NCBI GenBank assembly: GCA_012934845.2
Contig: WNNJ02002942.1
Span: forward strand, 124,001-188,000
Length of the DNA stretch: 64,000 nucleotides
Direction of reading: 5' to 3'
From: Pomphorhynchus laevis
Taxonomy: Eukaryota; Acanthocephala; Palaeacanthocephala; Echinorhynchida; Pomphorhynchidae
The notes under the pieces were generated by a model that saw nothing but the letters and a program-made list of their open reading frames with translations, ran no database searches and was not told where the DNA came from. The position numbers and the translations under genes are program-made. The first letter of the stretch is position 1, and the number at the start of each line of letters is the position of its first letter. Positions 41,847 through 54,050 of this stretch are shown piece by piece.

Positions 41847-44761
41847 GTTTGGAGAGTTCTTCGAGGGATTCCATTTTACAATTAGGAAATCTAGCGCGCA
41901 TTGATAGCACATCCAACATTACTACTCAATTACCCTCTGTTTATGGTATTAATGTCGCCTATACTAATTTAACGAGTATTTTACCAAAATTTGATGAACT
42001 TAAGGCATGGGTCATCTCAAATAAACCAGCGATCTTGGCTCTCACTGAAACATGGCTGCATCGTGATATCCCCGATGGTTCAATTGCTATTATGGGATAT
42101 AATTTGGTGAGAGCTGATAGAGATTCTCGGAAGTGTAGAGGTGTTGCGCTATATATTACGACATCCTTAAATATTACTTCCACTCGTAATTTTAAAAATG
42201 AACTGGGCACGTGTGAGTTTCTCTCAGTCATTGTTTCACACTTCGGATGTCCCTTAAGTATTGCCGTGTGCTACAGGTCGCCTCAATCATCCGTATTGAA
42301 TCATGAATTCTCTACACTAATTAGTCACTGTTCTGAGCTTGAAGAATATCTACTAGTTGGCGATTTTAATATACTCTCAGCTGGTCACATCGGGAATTAT
42401 GTTTTGGATAGTAGTTCTTCCAAGTCAGATGTGGATTTGTGGAATTTTCTTACAAATGATCTCATGTTAGAGCAACATGTGCAGTCACCCACCAGATTCG
42501 CACAAAACAAGGAATCTTGTCTAGATTTGGTATTTTCCAAATTAATTACAAGTGTGGATAATATGAGCTATCAGAGTCCTATTGGATTGAGCGATCATTG
42601 CATGATCTTATTCAATTATTTTTCTAGGTGTATGATCCCAAAACTGGAAAATTTGATAGTGTCGAAAAGATCTTGGCAACAAATTGATGAAGACTCATTA
42701 CGAGAGGCGGCACTAAGAACATCATTCAACTGTGCTAGTGAAGACATTGAGGTAAGGTGGCATGTTATTGAATCAGGTTTAGTAGCTCTTGCAGATAAGT
42801 TTGCACCACTCCGTAGAGTACCAAAAAGTAAAGCTAAATACCCTCCTTGGTTTGACACTGAATTGCGATATGCTCTCAAACATAGGAATCGTCTATTTGA
42901 ACTAAGCCGTCATCAGAATAATTTTAAAAAGCGGTATACAATGTTCCGAAATTTCGTCAATCGCCTTAAGATTACAAAAAGGCAAAGTTTTGAAGATCAA
43001 TTAGCTTTACAAATTGATACAGAACCAAAAAAATTTTGGGCTTATGTGAAAGGATCCAGAGCTCTGCTACCAGCTATTTCATCTTTAAGAGATGGTAACA
43101 CTCGAGTGACATCGCCAGACAGCATGGCAGAATTGTTTGCATCTGCTTTTGAGCTGACACCAGATGCTTTCTCTAGCATATGTGGAGATGCATCATCACA
43201 ACAGGTAGAAATTGATTCTCCAGTTTAAACGATAACAGCACATGAGGTTTTTGTTGAATTGGCTAGGTTATCTAGATCATCAGCGGCAGGCCCAGATGAT
43301 ATTCACCCCCAACTTCTTAAGTTACTTGCTCCTGTTCTGGCTGAGCCATTAGCCTCCATATTTGAGCTGAGCTTGCGCATTTCGAAGTTACCTGCTGCCT
43401 GGAAAAAAGCGATTGTAGTACCAATTTATAAAAATGGTGAAAAAGATGATCCGAATAACTATAGGGCAATAAGTCTAACTAGTGGTGTATGCAATGTGAT
43501 TTAGCGCATACTAAACAGACGCATATATGATCATTTGAGTTCGCAGAGAATTCTCAATAATGCACAGCATGGATTTCGTCCTCGGCGTTCATGTCTTAAA
43601 CTTATTACATGCTCGTAAAGATTGGATTGGACACGTTGCCAATGGTACTGTATCGACGTAATATTTCTTGACTTTAGTCGGGCTTTTGATAGGGTACCCC
43701 ACAAAATGCTAATTTCCGCCCTTGAGTCTTATAAAGTCAATCGCTCCATTATAAGCTGGATTCAATATTTTCTTAAAGATAGATCCTTTGCTGTTCGTGT
43801 AGGTCAATGCCTATCGTCTTATCGTCCTATAACCTCAGCAGTAGCACAGGGATCAGTCTTAGGCCCCTTGTTGTTTAACATATTTATAAATCAGCTACTA
43901 GATTTAATTGAGGATTGTAGTGTTTTAGCTTTTGCCGATGATGTAAAGGTATGGAAATTGATTAAAACCAACAAGGATCGAAATGACTTTTAAAATATCC
44001 TAAACATTGTTTATCGATGGTCTTTAAACACTGGAATTTCATTGAATATTAAAAAGTGTGCACATATGAGATTAGGTCATAGCAATGTGAGTCAAGAATA
44101 TTTTATTGGCAATGAGTTTGTTGTTTCCACGCAGTCCATTCTGGATCTTGGTATAATTGTTCAAAACAATCTGAAAACACGTGCTAACACTGATAGGATT
44201 TGTAACGCAGCAAGAAGAATGACCTATATTGTCAAAAATTGCTTTAAAGATTTATCTCTCGTTTGTGTTGTGCGTTTATATAATGCTCTTATAAGACCGA
44301 TATTAGAATATGTGCCGCCTGCAGTCTTTCCGTGTACGCGTACAGAACTTGATCAATTAAAGCGCATACTTCGACGGTTTACGAAATTATGTCCTCAGGT
44401 ACGATATCTTCCCTATGAGGCACGAATAAAAAGTTTGAATATGCCGACAGTGCGTGAAAGGTTCCTTCTTTTCGACCTTCTAGCTATGTATCGACTAGTT
44501 AATAAAGATGAAAATTTTATAGCAAATAGAGTTGAACTCAATGAACGGGATGGACGTAGAGGGCACTCGAAAGTACTAGTAGTACATGATCACGGAAAAT
44601 ACCCTCGTCATTTCCGACTGTCTCATCGAGCGGTGAATATTTGGAATCGTCTTCCAGTTGATGTCGTTGCGGTGCATACAATCAATGAATTTAAATCCAA
44701 TATAAAGAACTGGATTCGAAATGAGAACGAATGGTGGTTGCTGCAGTACCCATGGTTCTGA
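41840..44761 (+). pseudogene. LINE-B ORF2 (AP-type endonuclease + RT), few breaks
   Basis: EN in the 462-codon frame 41840–43228: NVAYTNLTSILPK, LALTETWLHRD, GVALYITTS, CYRSPQSS, VGDFNIL, SCLDLVFSK, GLSDHCM. RT in 43259–43504, 43622–43993 and 44042–44761: DPNNYRAISLTSGVCNVI, IFLDFSRAFDRVPHKML, AVAQGSVLGPLLFNIFINQL (AQG instead of PQG), LAFADDVKVWK, then AVNIWNRLPVDV. One stop after 43228, one after 43504, and one frame break near 43990. Confidence 0.85.
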
Positions 44762-44865
44762 TATATATATACTGAATGATTTTTTTGATTTTTTTCTTGT
44801 ATTAATTTGTTTTTATTGTGAGCGGTCAAAACAGCCTTATGGCTATGACCTGTATAATAATGCTC

Positions 44866-45748
44866 TCTTCATTACATATGAGTGTTCTTTGGTACGGATA
44901 GCTAACAGTCTTCCTGTTTGGCCCTCATATATTTTATTACACTGGAGGCATGGAAAATTGTAAGCAACACCAGTCGATTCAAATTCTGGTTTAAGTTTAA
45001 ACATGCGGGATAACCTAGGTAGTGAACGAGTGAAGGGAAATATGTCATCTCTACATAGACCGAGATAGCTACACATTAAGGAATGTGCCATCTGGTCGAT
45101 GAATGGGACCTCGATGAACTAAGATAGGAACTCGATGGTCCCATTTTAGGACCTCCATGGTCACATTTTGGGACCTCGATGAATCCAGAATGGGACCACG
45201 ATGAACCCAGCATAAGATTCTACGTGCGTTACGTGGATGATGCATTTATGTCATTTGATTCTGATTTACCTCCAGACGATTTTATTATTGGAGTCCTAAA
45301 TTTTCAAGATAATAATATTAATTGGAGTATTGAACACCTTGATAACAACTGCATTAGTTTTTTGGACGTAAAGGTATTGCTAAGTAATCCAATCAGTACA
45401 ACAGTGAACAGTAAGAATATCCCTAACATTGTAACTAGCTGGTCATCTCATTCACCTGTAAAATGGAAAACGTCACAGCCACGATCCCTATTCCTGCGAG
45501 CACACCGTATTTGCTCAAATGAACATTTACTTCGGGATGAATTAAATAATATCTATTTTCTACTAAAACAAGCAGACTTTCCACCTAATATCATTAATCG
45601 CGCATTCCATCATGCCCGTCGCATCATAAATGATCAAAGACAACGATCTGCAATTGAAGGGAAAAAGTTCATCGAGGTCCCATTCATCAACCAGAAGGCA
45701 CATTCCTTAATGTGTAGCAATCTCGGTCTATGTAGAGATGACATATAA
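44866..45748. mobile_element. Penelope-like element, rearranged: GIY-YIG (minus) and RT (plus)
   Basis: Minus strand 44843–45091 reads FKLKPEFESTGVAYNFPC, LQCNKIYEGQTGRLLAIRTK, EH: the GIY-YIG-type nuclease of Penelope-like elements. Plus strand 45179–45748 reads RFYVRYVDDAFMSF, NINWSIEHLDNNCISFLDVK, SHSPVKWK, SLFLRAHRICSNE: the Penelope RT with YVDD. Both parts contain AHSLMCS-LGLCRDDI, so the nuclease half is an inverted partial copy overlapping the end of the RT half. Not functional. Confidence 0.85.
45103..45215. repeat. Short scrambled repeats at the Penelope inversion junction
   Basis: Variants of GGGACCTCGATGAA occur about five times in 110 bp between the two Penelope halves. Looks like template-switch filler. 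Confidence 0.6.
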
Positions 45749-45764
45749 TAATATATTTTATTAT

Positions 45765-45910
45765 TATCATGTAGACAACGTTACGAGCATAGCTCAGAGT
45801 TGCTGATAAATTGATAGTCAAAATAAAAGAAAAAGAGAAAAACAAAAACAAATCAGTCAACAATTTAAAATAATCTGTCGTTTAAAGAGCCCATGGGTGG
45901 CCGCATTTAC
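45765..45910 (-). mobile_element. LINE-B 3' end fragment (copy 8)
   Basis: About 95% identical to the 3' end of LINE-B copy 2 at 33510–33655, including hairpin GAGC–TAT–GCTC at 45785–45795 and the (TAA)n tail. Only ~145 bp inserted: a severely 5'-truncated copy. Confidence 0.88.
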
Positions 45911-45914
45911 AATA

Positions 45915-46168
45915 TCAATCAAGAGGACCCTTGAAATCAATATTTAGCCTCACGAATTGTTTAATAGCATTAATAACGTGGCCAATAATTGGTTTACAGA
46001 CACAAACACGACATTGATTTGCGACCTTCATAACATCAGATTTATCGTAAAGAAGACTATATTGTTTTATAAAGTATAGCATTCGTGTATGGCATACCTG
46101 GATGGCATAGTAAAACGTGGATATGGTTGAGTTCCTCGAAAGAACCTCGAACAGAACATGCAAAAAAG
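45915..46168 (-). mobile_element. Ty3/Gypsy-like integrase relic (fossil)
   Basis: A short piece with the integrase-core entry motif RLNIDFKGPL and Cys pair upstream. Broken and truncated; no terminal repeats seen. Family assignment by motif only. Confidence 0.6.
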
Positions 46169-47289
46169 TTTAAAAAATAATTAAAAGAGTTAAATAATGT
46201 AAAGAGTTATCACACGAAGGACAGACATGAAATCGTTGAAAACTCGCAAGAAAACAGACAGTCGATGGCTACGTTCAGTTGGGAGTTGGATGCGACTAAC
46301 AGGGATGCGATGTTTGGACACTCTTAATTAAAGGTGAAAAAATTGACATTGCGAGATACGAAAGAAAACATTTGATTTGAGGATATTGCGTGTGTAACGA
46401 CGCACGATTGGATATAAATGAACCTGTCGAGGAGAAAAGCGGAGTCAGCGCCAGCTCTTTATGTTGTTGCACAGCGCCAAGTAAGGATCTCCCACTGCAA
46501 TTCCCAACAGCCCCCACCAGAATTTGATCAGACTTTTGAAACTTCACCTGAAAAATGTGTAGATCTAGACACGAACAGTCTGAACTACGTAGAGAAGACA
46601 CCTGAATTCACAGATTCGTTTGTCTCTGTAACATCATGTAGCGGACATCCGAGTTCTTTACAATCAACTGACTTGCGACTTAAATCTACAAATTCTTACT
46701 CCAATTCAGTCTGCCTAAATAACTCATTAACTGCTCCTATTCGCCGGACTTATGATAGGTCACAGTGTCTAATCATAGCTAATATAAGAGAATCATCTGC
46801 TACTAACAACCATTTACGTGTACAGCATGACGTCAAAGCTGTACAATCCTTCTTCTCTGAGCTATTACACCTGTTCACCTACTGAGCTGCAGCAATTCAG
46901 AGTTCTCCACCTTTATAGACTGGGGAAATAAGATCAGATGACAGTCCACGTCTTCTTAAGGTCATCTTAGCAACGCCCGAAATGTGTATATAACCTTTAA
47001 ATACGGTTATCATCTTGCTGGCACAGGCTTGATCCTTCGCAGAGATCTTTCGATCGAAGACATAACTCGATTGAAACAAGCAAAGAGCGAACTTAGTAAC
47101 AGAGTAGCTAACGGTGAAAGTAACCTCATCGTCATAAATTTGTGTGTAGTGCGACGCAGGACTTCAACTCGTATCTGGATTCGTTCCATCAGCAACAGTG
47201 GAAACATCGGGGAGCTGCGAAGTTTTTGTGTCGCAACGGAACTACCCAAGAAGTGACAGTAAATGTTGATAAGAGATACGAGTATTCCG

Positions 47290-48690
47290 ACCCAGTCCAC
47301 TCCACACATGCCTTCCGGGTCTTATATTCGAATGTCTTAAGTATCATTAATAAAATGGACGAAGTTCTCACTTTGGTTAACAGCACCTCATTTAAAATAT
47401 TTATTTTTACAGAGTCGTGGTTAAAACCTCACATCATAGATTCAGAAATCTCCATCGATGGGTACGCCATTATGGTAAGTAGCAGACCATAAAAACATAT
47501 TTTTCTCTCTAGGTGTCTTCTATCGCCCTCATTCGCTCTAACCTGGTCGATTATATCCTAAATAACTGAAAATGCATTCAAGGGTCAAAAAGTTATTTTA
47601 TTAGGAGACTTTAACATGCCGCGAATTGATTGGATAGATTACGTTCCTCTTACTGGATGTGATTCCGAATCATTACTGCTTTTAAACACGATAAATGATC
47701 TACATTTAGTCCAACATGTTCACAGGGATATTCGTTACAGGGGTACTAACTCCTCGATTCTTGACCTTTGCTTTTCGGGTGAAACGTATCTGATAAAAAA
47801 CGTCAAATACGGACCTCCGCTAGGATCAAGCGATCACTCGACCACATCAATAGAATTTAACCAACTCGGACCATATGCCGAAACGGTTAAAACGTCTAAT
47901 CCTTTTAAGATCGACTATGATGTCGTGCGCAGTATAATTTCCTGTATGTATTTGCCCGACCCATCGAAAGCAGGCATTCAAGAAGTTTAGGATTACTTTA
48001 AGACAACATTACATTGTGTTCTCGACTATTTTGCTCCGAAACGTCAGAATCGTACACGAAAACTACATCCAAAATGGTTAGATGCGGAATTGCTTGCTTT
48101 AATCAAACACCGTGATAGATGTTTCCATGCGTACAAAAAAGCAGAACTCTCTTTTGAACACTACCGTCATTGCAGGAATACGGTTTATATTCTGAAAAAA
48201 AGAAAAAACGCAGTTTTATCTCAAATGTATGCCGGTCCACTCATAACAATCCTTGGGTGGCTTTTAAAAGCATACTTCCACGTTCTATACATTCGACAGA
48301 TTGTTCATACCTATTGGCCGAAAATGGGTCAATCTAGACCTCCCTAACTGATGTAGCTGCCCATTTTTCGCTTTAGTCAGCATGGATTTAGGCCAAATCG
48401 CTCAACGGTAACAAACCTTGTAAAAGCGAGAGCAAACTGAGTGGATTCAATGAGGAGTGGTTCCGAAGTAGATGTGATATTTATAGACTTATCGAAAGCA
48501 TTCGATAGAGTTATTCCCAATTTGTTAGTAAATAAATTATCTAAGATTGGCGTACGGGGTTCTTTGCTACGCTGGATTCAATCATTCGTAAGCAACCGCT
48601 CGTTTGCAGTACGTATAAGCCATTATCTTTCTGATCACTCAATGATGACGACAGGCGTTCCGCAGGTATCGGTCATTAGTCCAACTCTCC

Positions 48691-48771
<81 letters not shown>

Positions 48772-49540
48772 GATATCACAAACAGCTTAACGCCGGAATG
48801 TGTTACCTATGCAGATGATCTTAAGGTTTGGAGGCGAATCATTGATGAGTCCGATGTTAGCGCTCTTCAAAAAGACCTGGATTCCATAAATAAATGGTGT
48901 ATATCCAATGGGCTGATAATAACTGCTACTAAATGTAGACATGCGGATCAGCTCCCAAGATATTCGTTGCTCTTATCAAATTGGAAACATGTCGATTGAT
49001 TCTACAGATAAAATCGATGATTTAGGGGTATCTACGCTTAATACGCTCGATATGAGCGCTCACGTAAATAAAGTTTCGGCCAATTGCCGTCATACTATTG
49101 GCATTATTAGACGATCTTTTGGATCACTAGAGGTATGTAGCTTCAGAATAATATACAAGGCCCTCATCGAATCTCGCATGATCTACGCATCTCCCGCGGC
49201 GTATCCACATCTGCGCAAGAACATTGTGGCTTACGAATGGATTCTCCGGTCAGCTACTCGTCTTGTTCTCGCTGTCAAAGACCTGCCGTTTGACCAGAAG
49301 TTAGAAATCCTAGGTGTTTCAACAGTTTGTAAAAGTTTGGTAAAAGCTGATCTTATGCTGGTATGGAGGGCAAGATCAACTTAATGTTTTGCCTACGCAA
49401 TTCTGAGCAGTTACGTGGACATCGACTAACGCTCAAACATCGTAGTAAAGTTCATCGACATTATCAGGATATCAGAGATCGAGCAATAAACAGTTGGAAC
49501 AGGCTCCCGTAATCTGCAATAGAATGCCGGAACATCCGAG
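47290..49540 (+). pseudogene. LINE-B ORF2 of copy 5
   Basis: EN: VLYSNVLSIINKMDE, IFIFTESWLKP, LLGDFNMPRIDWID, SSILDLCFSG, LGSSDHSTTS. RT: QHGFRPNRSTVTNL (48380s), VIFIDLSKAFDRVIP, SFVSNRSFAVRI, GVPQVSVISPTLLNIYI, then the microsatellite, then CVTYADDLKVWR near 48800 and the C-terminal domain to INSWNRLP. Gly of PQG is Val here, and many frames are broken. Confidence 0.8.
48694..48769 (+). repeat. TA microsatellite inside the RT codons for N-I-Y-I-N-D
   Basis: 76 bp of pure TA between codons for LLNIYI and NDIT. Normal LINE-B copies have about 12 bases here (LFNIFINDL). The frame stays open as a (Y-I)n run. Confidence 0.95.
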
Positions 49541-49739
49541 AATTTCGAACCTGATTTGGATTGCTTTTTGTTTTAATAACATTGTACTTTTACATTGAGA
49601 TCCAGCCAAACGAGCCACCGCTCATCATCGGTTGTATACTAATAATAATTTTTTAATGTGTTAAATTTATTCGTTTAAAATCAATTCGGGGTTACCCGCA
49701 AATGAGTCCCAATATTATTAAATTTTTACACAAAACGAT

Positions 49740-50470
49740 GTCAGTATGCTGTTTGTTCGCGGCGATATATGCCGTGCTAAACCGGATTTCGACGCGTAGA
49801 TCTCGGGGCTCGTAAACAGGCAGAGACGGTCCGGACAAGCTCGAAGCTTATTTTCCTATTTTGATAGATGAGGGCGTCTCCATAGTTGACATTGTGTAGG
49901 CTAGCATTGCTTTCATATTTCGCTGCAACTGTCTTTAGTACTTTGATTGCCTCTTTTCCGATGTTACCTGAAGTTGAAACTATCAGAGGGACGAATTTTG
50001 CTCGTTCGATTTTCTCCACACTTTCATTGTATTTTGCACGTTTACGATTTTCATTGAATTCGAAGGACGCATCGAGGCTTCTGCTGACAGTCGATTGTGC
50101 ATGGATTGATAATACATTCACGTCGAAAAACGTTCGCACAAATGGGTGTGAGAGCAACGCGGATAATTTGGTCTGGAGAAATGGCGAGTAATCATGGAGA
50201 TTTATGCTGCACGACGAAGAGGAGCGAGCAAGGATTGAGTTAAAAGTATGCCATAGAGTCTAAGAGTTGAATGAAGTCACTCTTGAATGTGTCACTAAGG
50301 ACTAATGATGAGTTATAGACACTCGATATAGAAAACACCGGATCTACGATACCAAGTCCTCCCAAACTTAAAGCCGATGTTATACAAGCAACTAAACATC
50401 CTATATAAATATTTTCAAAATTATTGATATTTGTTTGATTCTTCATAATAAATGCTATTCGTGACATCGC
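49740..50470 (-). mobile_element. Second TQGDPL/restriction-like RT fragment (C-terminal part)
   Basis: Minus strand 50240–50467 reads LSLGGLGIVDPVFSISSVYN and 49777–50137 reads TFFDVNVLSIHAQS, KFVPLIVSTSGNIGKEA, RKISFELVRTVSACLRAPRS. Same order as the element at 31.8–33.4 kb; FFDV-V and PLVxSTSGGxG are hallmarks of this unnamed RT family. It is split at 50138–50250 by an A2 piece. Confidence 0.65.
50138..50250 (-). mobile_element. LINE-A2 fragment, inverted relative to A2 copy 1
   Basis: Reads CATACTTTTAACTCAATCCT and onward on the minus strand, matching 50738–50850 on the plus strand at about 88%. Sits inside the RT fragment above. Confidence 0.85.
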
Positions 50471-50689
50471 GTCCGCTGCTTTATTGTCTTTTCCAGTACG
50501 GTACTCTATTTCGTATTAATAAGGTACCATCTCGCTCTTTTGTCGAGTTTTATTCTACTAGAATGAATAGTTTTATTCTACTAGTTGAACATGAAGCTTA
50601 CAGACCTCTGGTCTGTTATTATTTTAAAAGGTCGACCGAGAAGGTAATGTTTCCAGTATTGAAAAACATTGACAAATGCCTTCCAATAA

Positions 50690-52545
50690 AAAAATAATTA
50701 TACAAAAATTATCACTTCATTTAACTCTAAGACTCTCTGGCATACTTTTAACTCAATCCTTGCTCGCTCTTTTTCGCCGTGCAACATCAATGCCAATGAT
50801 TATTCGTCATTTCTCCAGACTAAAGTATCCACGTTGCTCTCTCACACCCCGGTCTCCATCCTATCCCACTCTGCCCAGTCTAATCTCATCCTTCCGGAAC
50901 TCTTTCATCTTCTCCATGTCTCACCTACAGAAGTATCATCTGTCCTCATGTCCTTGCCCAACAAAACTTCACCTGCCGATCCCCTGCCTACTCACATATT
51001 AAAATCTATATGCTTATCGATATCCCCATTTCTCACAACCTTGTTTAACTCGTCCATCCGCAGTCGTATCTTCCCTTCACACTGGAAATCCGCAATCGTT
51101 CGTCCCCTCCTTAAGAAACAATCGCTCGACCCCTCCCTTCCTTCTAGCTATCGCCCCATTTCACTACTCTCTACTCTTTCTAAACTCTTAGAACGCCTCA
51201 TCTTAATACATATCAACGCTTATCTCTCCTCATCCAATCTGTACCCTCCTTTACAATCCGCTTTCCGCTCTAATCACTCGACAGAAATCGCATGCATAAA
51301 AGTGTACAACAACTTACTCATCTCTCGAGACAAGGCTCTATATAGTGTTCTCATCTCCCTCGACCTCTCCTCCGCATTCGACATTGTCGACCACTCCGTC
51401 CTCCTTTCTCGCCTTCGTTATGATTACGGCTTTTCTTCCTCCTCCATAGCATAGTTCGCCTCATATCTATCCGACCGTTCCTTTCGCGTCTGTTCTAATT
51501 CATCATCCTCCCCTCCCATCCCTATTTTTTGCGGGGTCCCACAAGGTTCAGTCCTAGGTCCCCTGCTTTTCTCTCTTCTGCTTGGCGATCTATCTCCGTT
51601 TATCAAACCTTACTCCTTTAAAGTCATGCAATACGCCGATGACAATCTAATCTATGCTCATGCACCCGCACATCGCAAACACGATATTGGCATTTCTGCC
51701 TCCAACTGTCATTCTTCTATCTACAAACGTCTCTCCAATCTCAATCTCGTTCTAAACCCCGAAAAGTCCAAAATAATGTGGATACTCACCCGTAAACCAA
51801 ACATATCTCCTCCCACTGTATATTTTGCCTCATCAATCATCCCCATAGTCCACAATCTCACTTTCTTAGGCTTCCATTTCGATGATCACCTTTCCCTTAA
51901 ACCCTTCGTCCGTGACAAGGTCCGCTCATCTAACTTAATTCTCCGTGATATCCGCCGTATCCGCCCCCTTATCGACTTCCGTTCTTGTATGTCGCTTCTT
52001 TCATCGCCTCTTTTCCCTAAAATCGATTACTGCCTCAGCCTTTTCGCCAATTCTCCAAAATCCATAATCCTACCCCTACAACGAATAATCAACACCGCCG
52101 TTCAAGTGCTCTTTTGTCTCCGTCGCTTCGACCACACATCCACATATTTTGCCCAACTGTCCTGGCCCACCATCCACATCCGCATCAAACTCCGCCTTCT
52201 CGTTACTTTTCGTCTCATCGCTGTCGGCTCCCCATCGTTCATCAGCCTTCCTTTCTTAGATGATACTTGCCCCACCTCGCTATCGCTTCGTTCCTGTCAT
52301 ACCCTCTTACTCCACGTTCCTAATTACTCCAACAACTACGGTCTCCGATCCTTCCTCGTCGCCGCCTTACTCGCCTGGAATAAACTCCCTCTCGACGTCC
52401 GCCGCGCCCCCTCCTTTATCATATTCAAACACCTCCTCCTTTCACACCTTCTCGACACCTGATTCACAGTCTTGTTTTGTTGTGGTCATGTAAGCGTGCG
52501 CTGGCACGCATTTGCCACGTTTAAATAAATCGTGTTTTTTTAAGC
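50690..52545 (+). mobile_element. LINE-A2 copy 1, 5'-truncated
   Basis: Related to A1 over RT and C-terminal domain (about 70% at protein level) but distinct at the DNA level and G+C-richer. Begins between EN and RT. 3' UTR hairpin GCGTGC–GCTG–GCACGC at 52494–52509, then TTTAAATAAA. Two frame breaks. Confidence 0.9.
50834..52462 (+). pseudogene. LINE-A2 reverse transcriptase
   Basis: Frames 50834–51454 and 51626–52462. SYRPISLLSTLSKLLERL, SLDLSSAFDIVDHSVLL, GVPQGSVLGPLLFSLLLGDL (in the gap around 51530–51600, another frame), QYADDNLIYAHAPAH, KSKIMWIL, RSFLVAALLAWNKLPLDVRR, ending HLLLSHLLDT. One stop near 51453 and one frame break before YADD. Confidence 0.85.
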
Positions 52546-52769
52546 TTCCTTTTCCACACTAGATTGACCCAGCGTTGTTTTTTGGCAGACTAAAAAGAAA
52601 ACTATTTGTATGGTCGATTGGCTTAGAACAGATACATTGGAGTTATCGTATTTTTTTGAAAACGATGTTATTCATTTGGAATAATACACCAGAAGACCCA
52701 AAAATCGTTGCATGGTTTCCTTATCTCCGCAGTTTGTCAATTTCTTCTTTTATAAAGCGAGAATTTTTC

Positions 52770-53250
52770 AGTTTTTGGTAATTCCTTTTCCTATGCTTAC
52801 GTGATTTAGTATATATAGGATGAATACCTTTTCGAATTCCAGAAGTGTAATCAGTTCGATATTCATAGTTGGAGCAGTTAGCATTGAAGATATTGATTTG
52901 CCTGAATGTGTACATCTGAACTTGAATGTAATGTTTTGGTGATGACTGATGAATTTTTGGTCTAGAATGATTGACGTAGATAATCTAGGCAGGATAAGAA
53001 AACACCAGTTTTCGTATACTCGTTCCTTAAATTCGAATGTTATGAGGGACTCGCGACGAACTACAGTCGATTGGTGGTATGAAGTCATCTGGACGTGTCG
53101 ATTACAAGGTGATGTGACAATATTCAGATCAGTCGCAACTTTGGCGTCTATGAGGTTATCTTTCAAACAGCGTTCATGGAAACTGTCACCTGTCACAAGA
53201 TTGTCCAGACGTGTGGTTACCTTTGCGTCTTCTATTTTGTCACTCATAAT
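52770..53250 (-). mobile_element. LTR-retroelement protease-like relic (fossil)
   Basis: The region resembles the retropepsin part of an LTR-element polyprotein (pattern of a LNIV–ILPRLSTSIILD type core). Broken, no terminal repeats visible; the family cannot be told. The overlapping plus-strand frame is a shadow. Confidence 0.35.
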
Positions 53251-53315
53251 CCCACTTATACATTGCTTATCTTAATGATTCGCGTTCAGCACTCTTTGTT
53301 CTGCGATCAAGTAAT

Positions 53316-53675
53316 TCTCTACATATCCGCCTTGTAACTTTTCCTACTCCCTCATTTCTCAATCTTCCTTTTACCGACAATACTTGTCCTGATTACTGGT
53401 ATTTGCGTTTCCTTAATTCCATTCTTTTACGTGTTCCAAACTACTATACCTCTTTTGGCTTCCGCTCCTTCCTTGTGTATGCTCCTCTCTCGTGGAATCA
53501 TCTGCCCATTCATATACGCAAAACAACCTCAATGCTATGTTTCAAACGCCAAATCCGGTTTCATTTAAACAATTTAAGAAATGTATCTAATGACTTTTGC
53601 TGTTTTTTAGTTAGTGGACTTGTAAGCGTGCAGTTGGCACACATTTGCTACTTTAAATAAAATATTATTGTTGTA
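53316..53675 (+). mobile_element. LINE-A1 3' end, diverged short copy (copy 5)
   Basis: Reads the last ~90 ORF2 codons (RSFLVYAPLSWNHLPIHIRK) and the 3' UTR with hairpin GCGTGC–AGTTG–GCACAC (53626–53642; one mismatch) and TTTAAATAAA. Confidence 0.85.
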
Positions 53676-53699
53676 TCCATGTCCCTCCTAAATCATCCT

Positions 53700-54050
53700 A
53701 CTATGGCTTCCGCTCTTTTATGATGACATGGGAAGCCGTAAACTGTCGTGATCATCCTTTGACAGATATCTTCCCATTCGCAAGAAATCAACACTCAGAG
53801 GTCATGGCATTTACATCATGGCGAAACGGCACATCAGAGATGTATGCAGAGGTTTACCAGATAGGGTGCGCACTGTATGGAACAATCTACATGCTCACAT
53901 AGTAACATGTACATCAAAAACTGCATTCAAACGACAATTGAAGAAATTTGTGACTACAATTACATGACATTTTTTCATTTTTTATTTTAACTTTGTGACT
54001 ATTGTGACTCACCTTTAACGAGCTTTTGCTCACTCTGGTGTAAATTAATT
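53700..54050 (+). mobile_element. LINE-B 3' end, short copy (copy 7)
   Basis: The frame with RVRTVWNNLHAHIV and SKTAFKRQLKKFV is a LINE-B C-terminus. 3' hairpin GAGC–TTTT–GCTC at 54020–54031 followed by TAAATTAATTATTATTA. Confidence 0.75.

Larger units (their letters stand above)
40640..44862 (+). mobile_element. LINE-B copy 4, near full length
   Basis: ORF1 finger part (40941–41146), ORF1 RNA-binding part (41241–41846), ORF2 (41840–44761), 3' hairpin AGCC–TTAT–GGCT (44833–44844) and a TAATAATG tail. About four frame breaks in total. The most complete LINE-B in the window together with copy 6. Confidence 0.9.
46220..49650 (+). mobile_element. LINE-B copy 5, near full length but decayed
   Basis: Starts with an ORF1 finger (GCDVWTLLIKGEKI … YERK near 46297–46390), then the RRM-like part (46418–46885, 46984–47256: RSQCLIIANIRESSA, LRVQHDVKAVQSFF, VVRRRT), EN (47142–48000), RT (48350–49384), and the 3' hairpin GAGC–CACC–GCTC at 49612–49623 followed by ACTAATAATAAT. 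About ten frame breaks and a TA microsatellite inside the RT. Confidence 0.88.

Noticed and set aside
52949-53275. 108-codon plus-strand frame
   Set aside because: Shadow of the LTR-element relic on the other strand.
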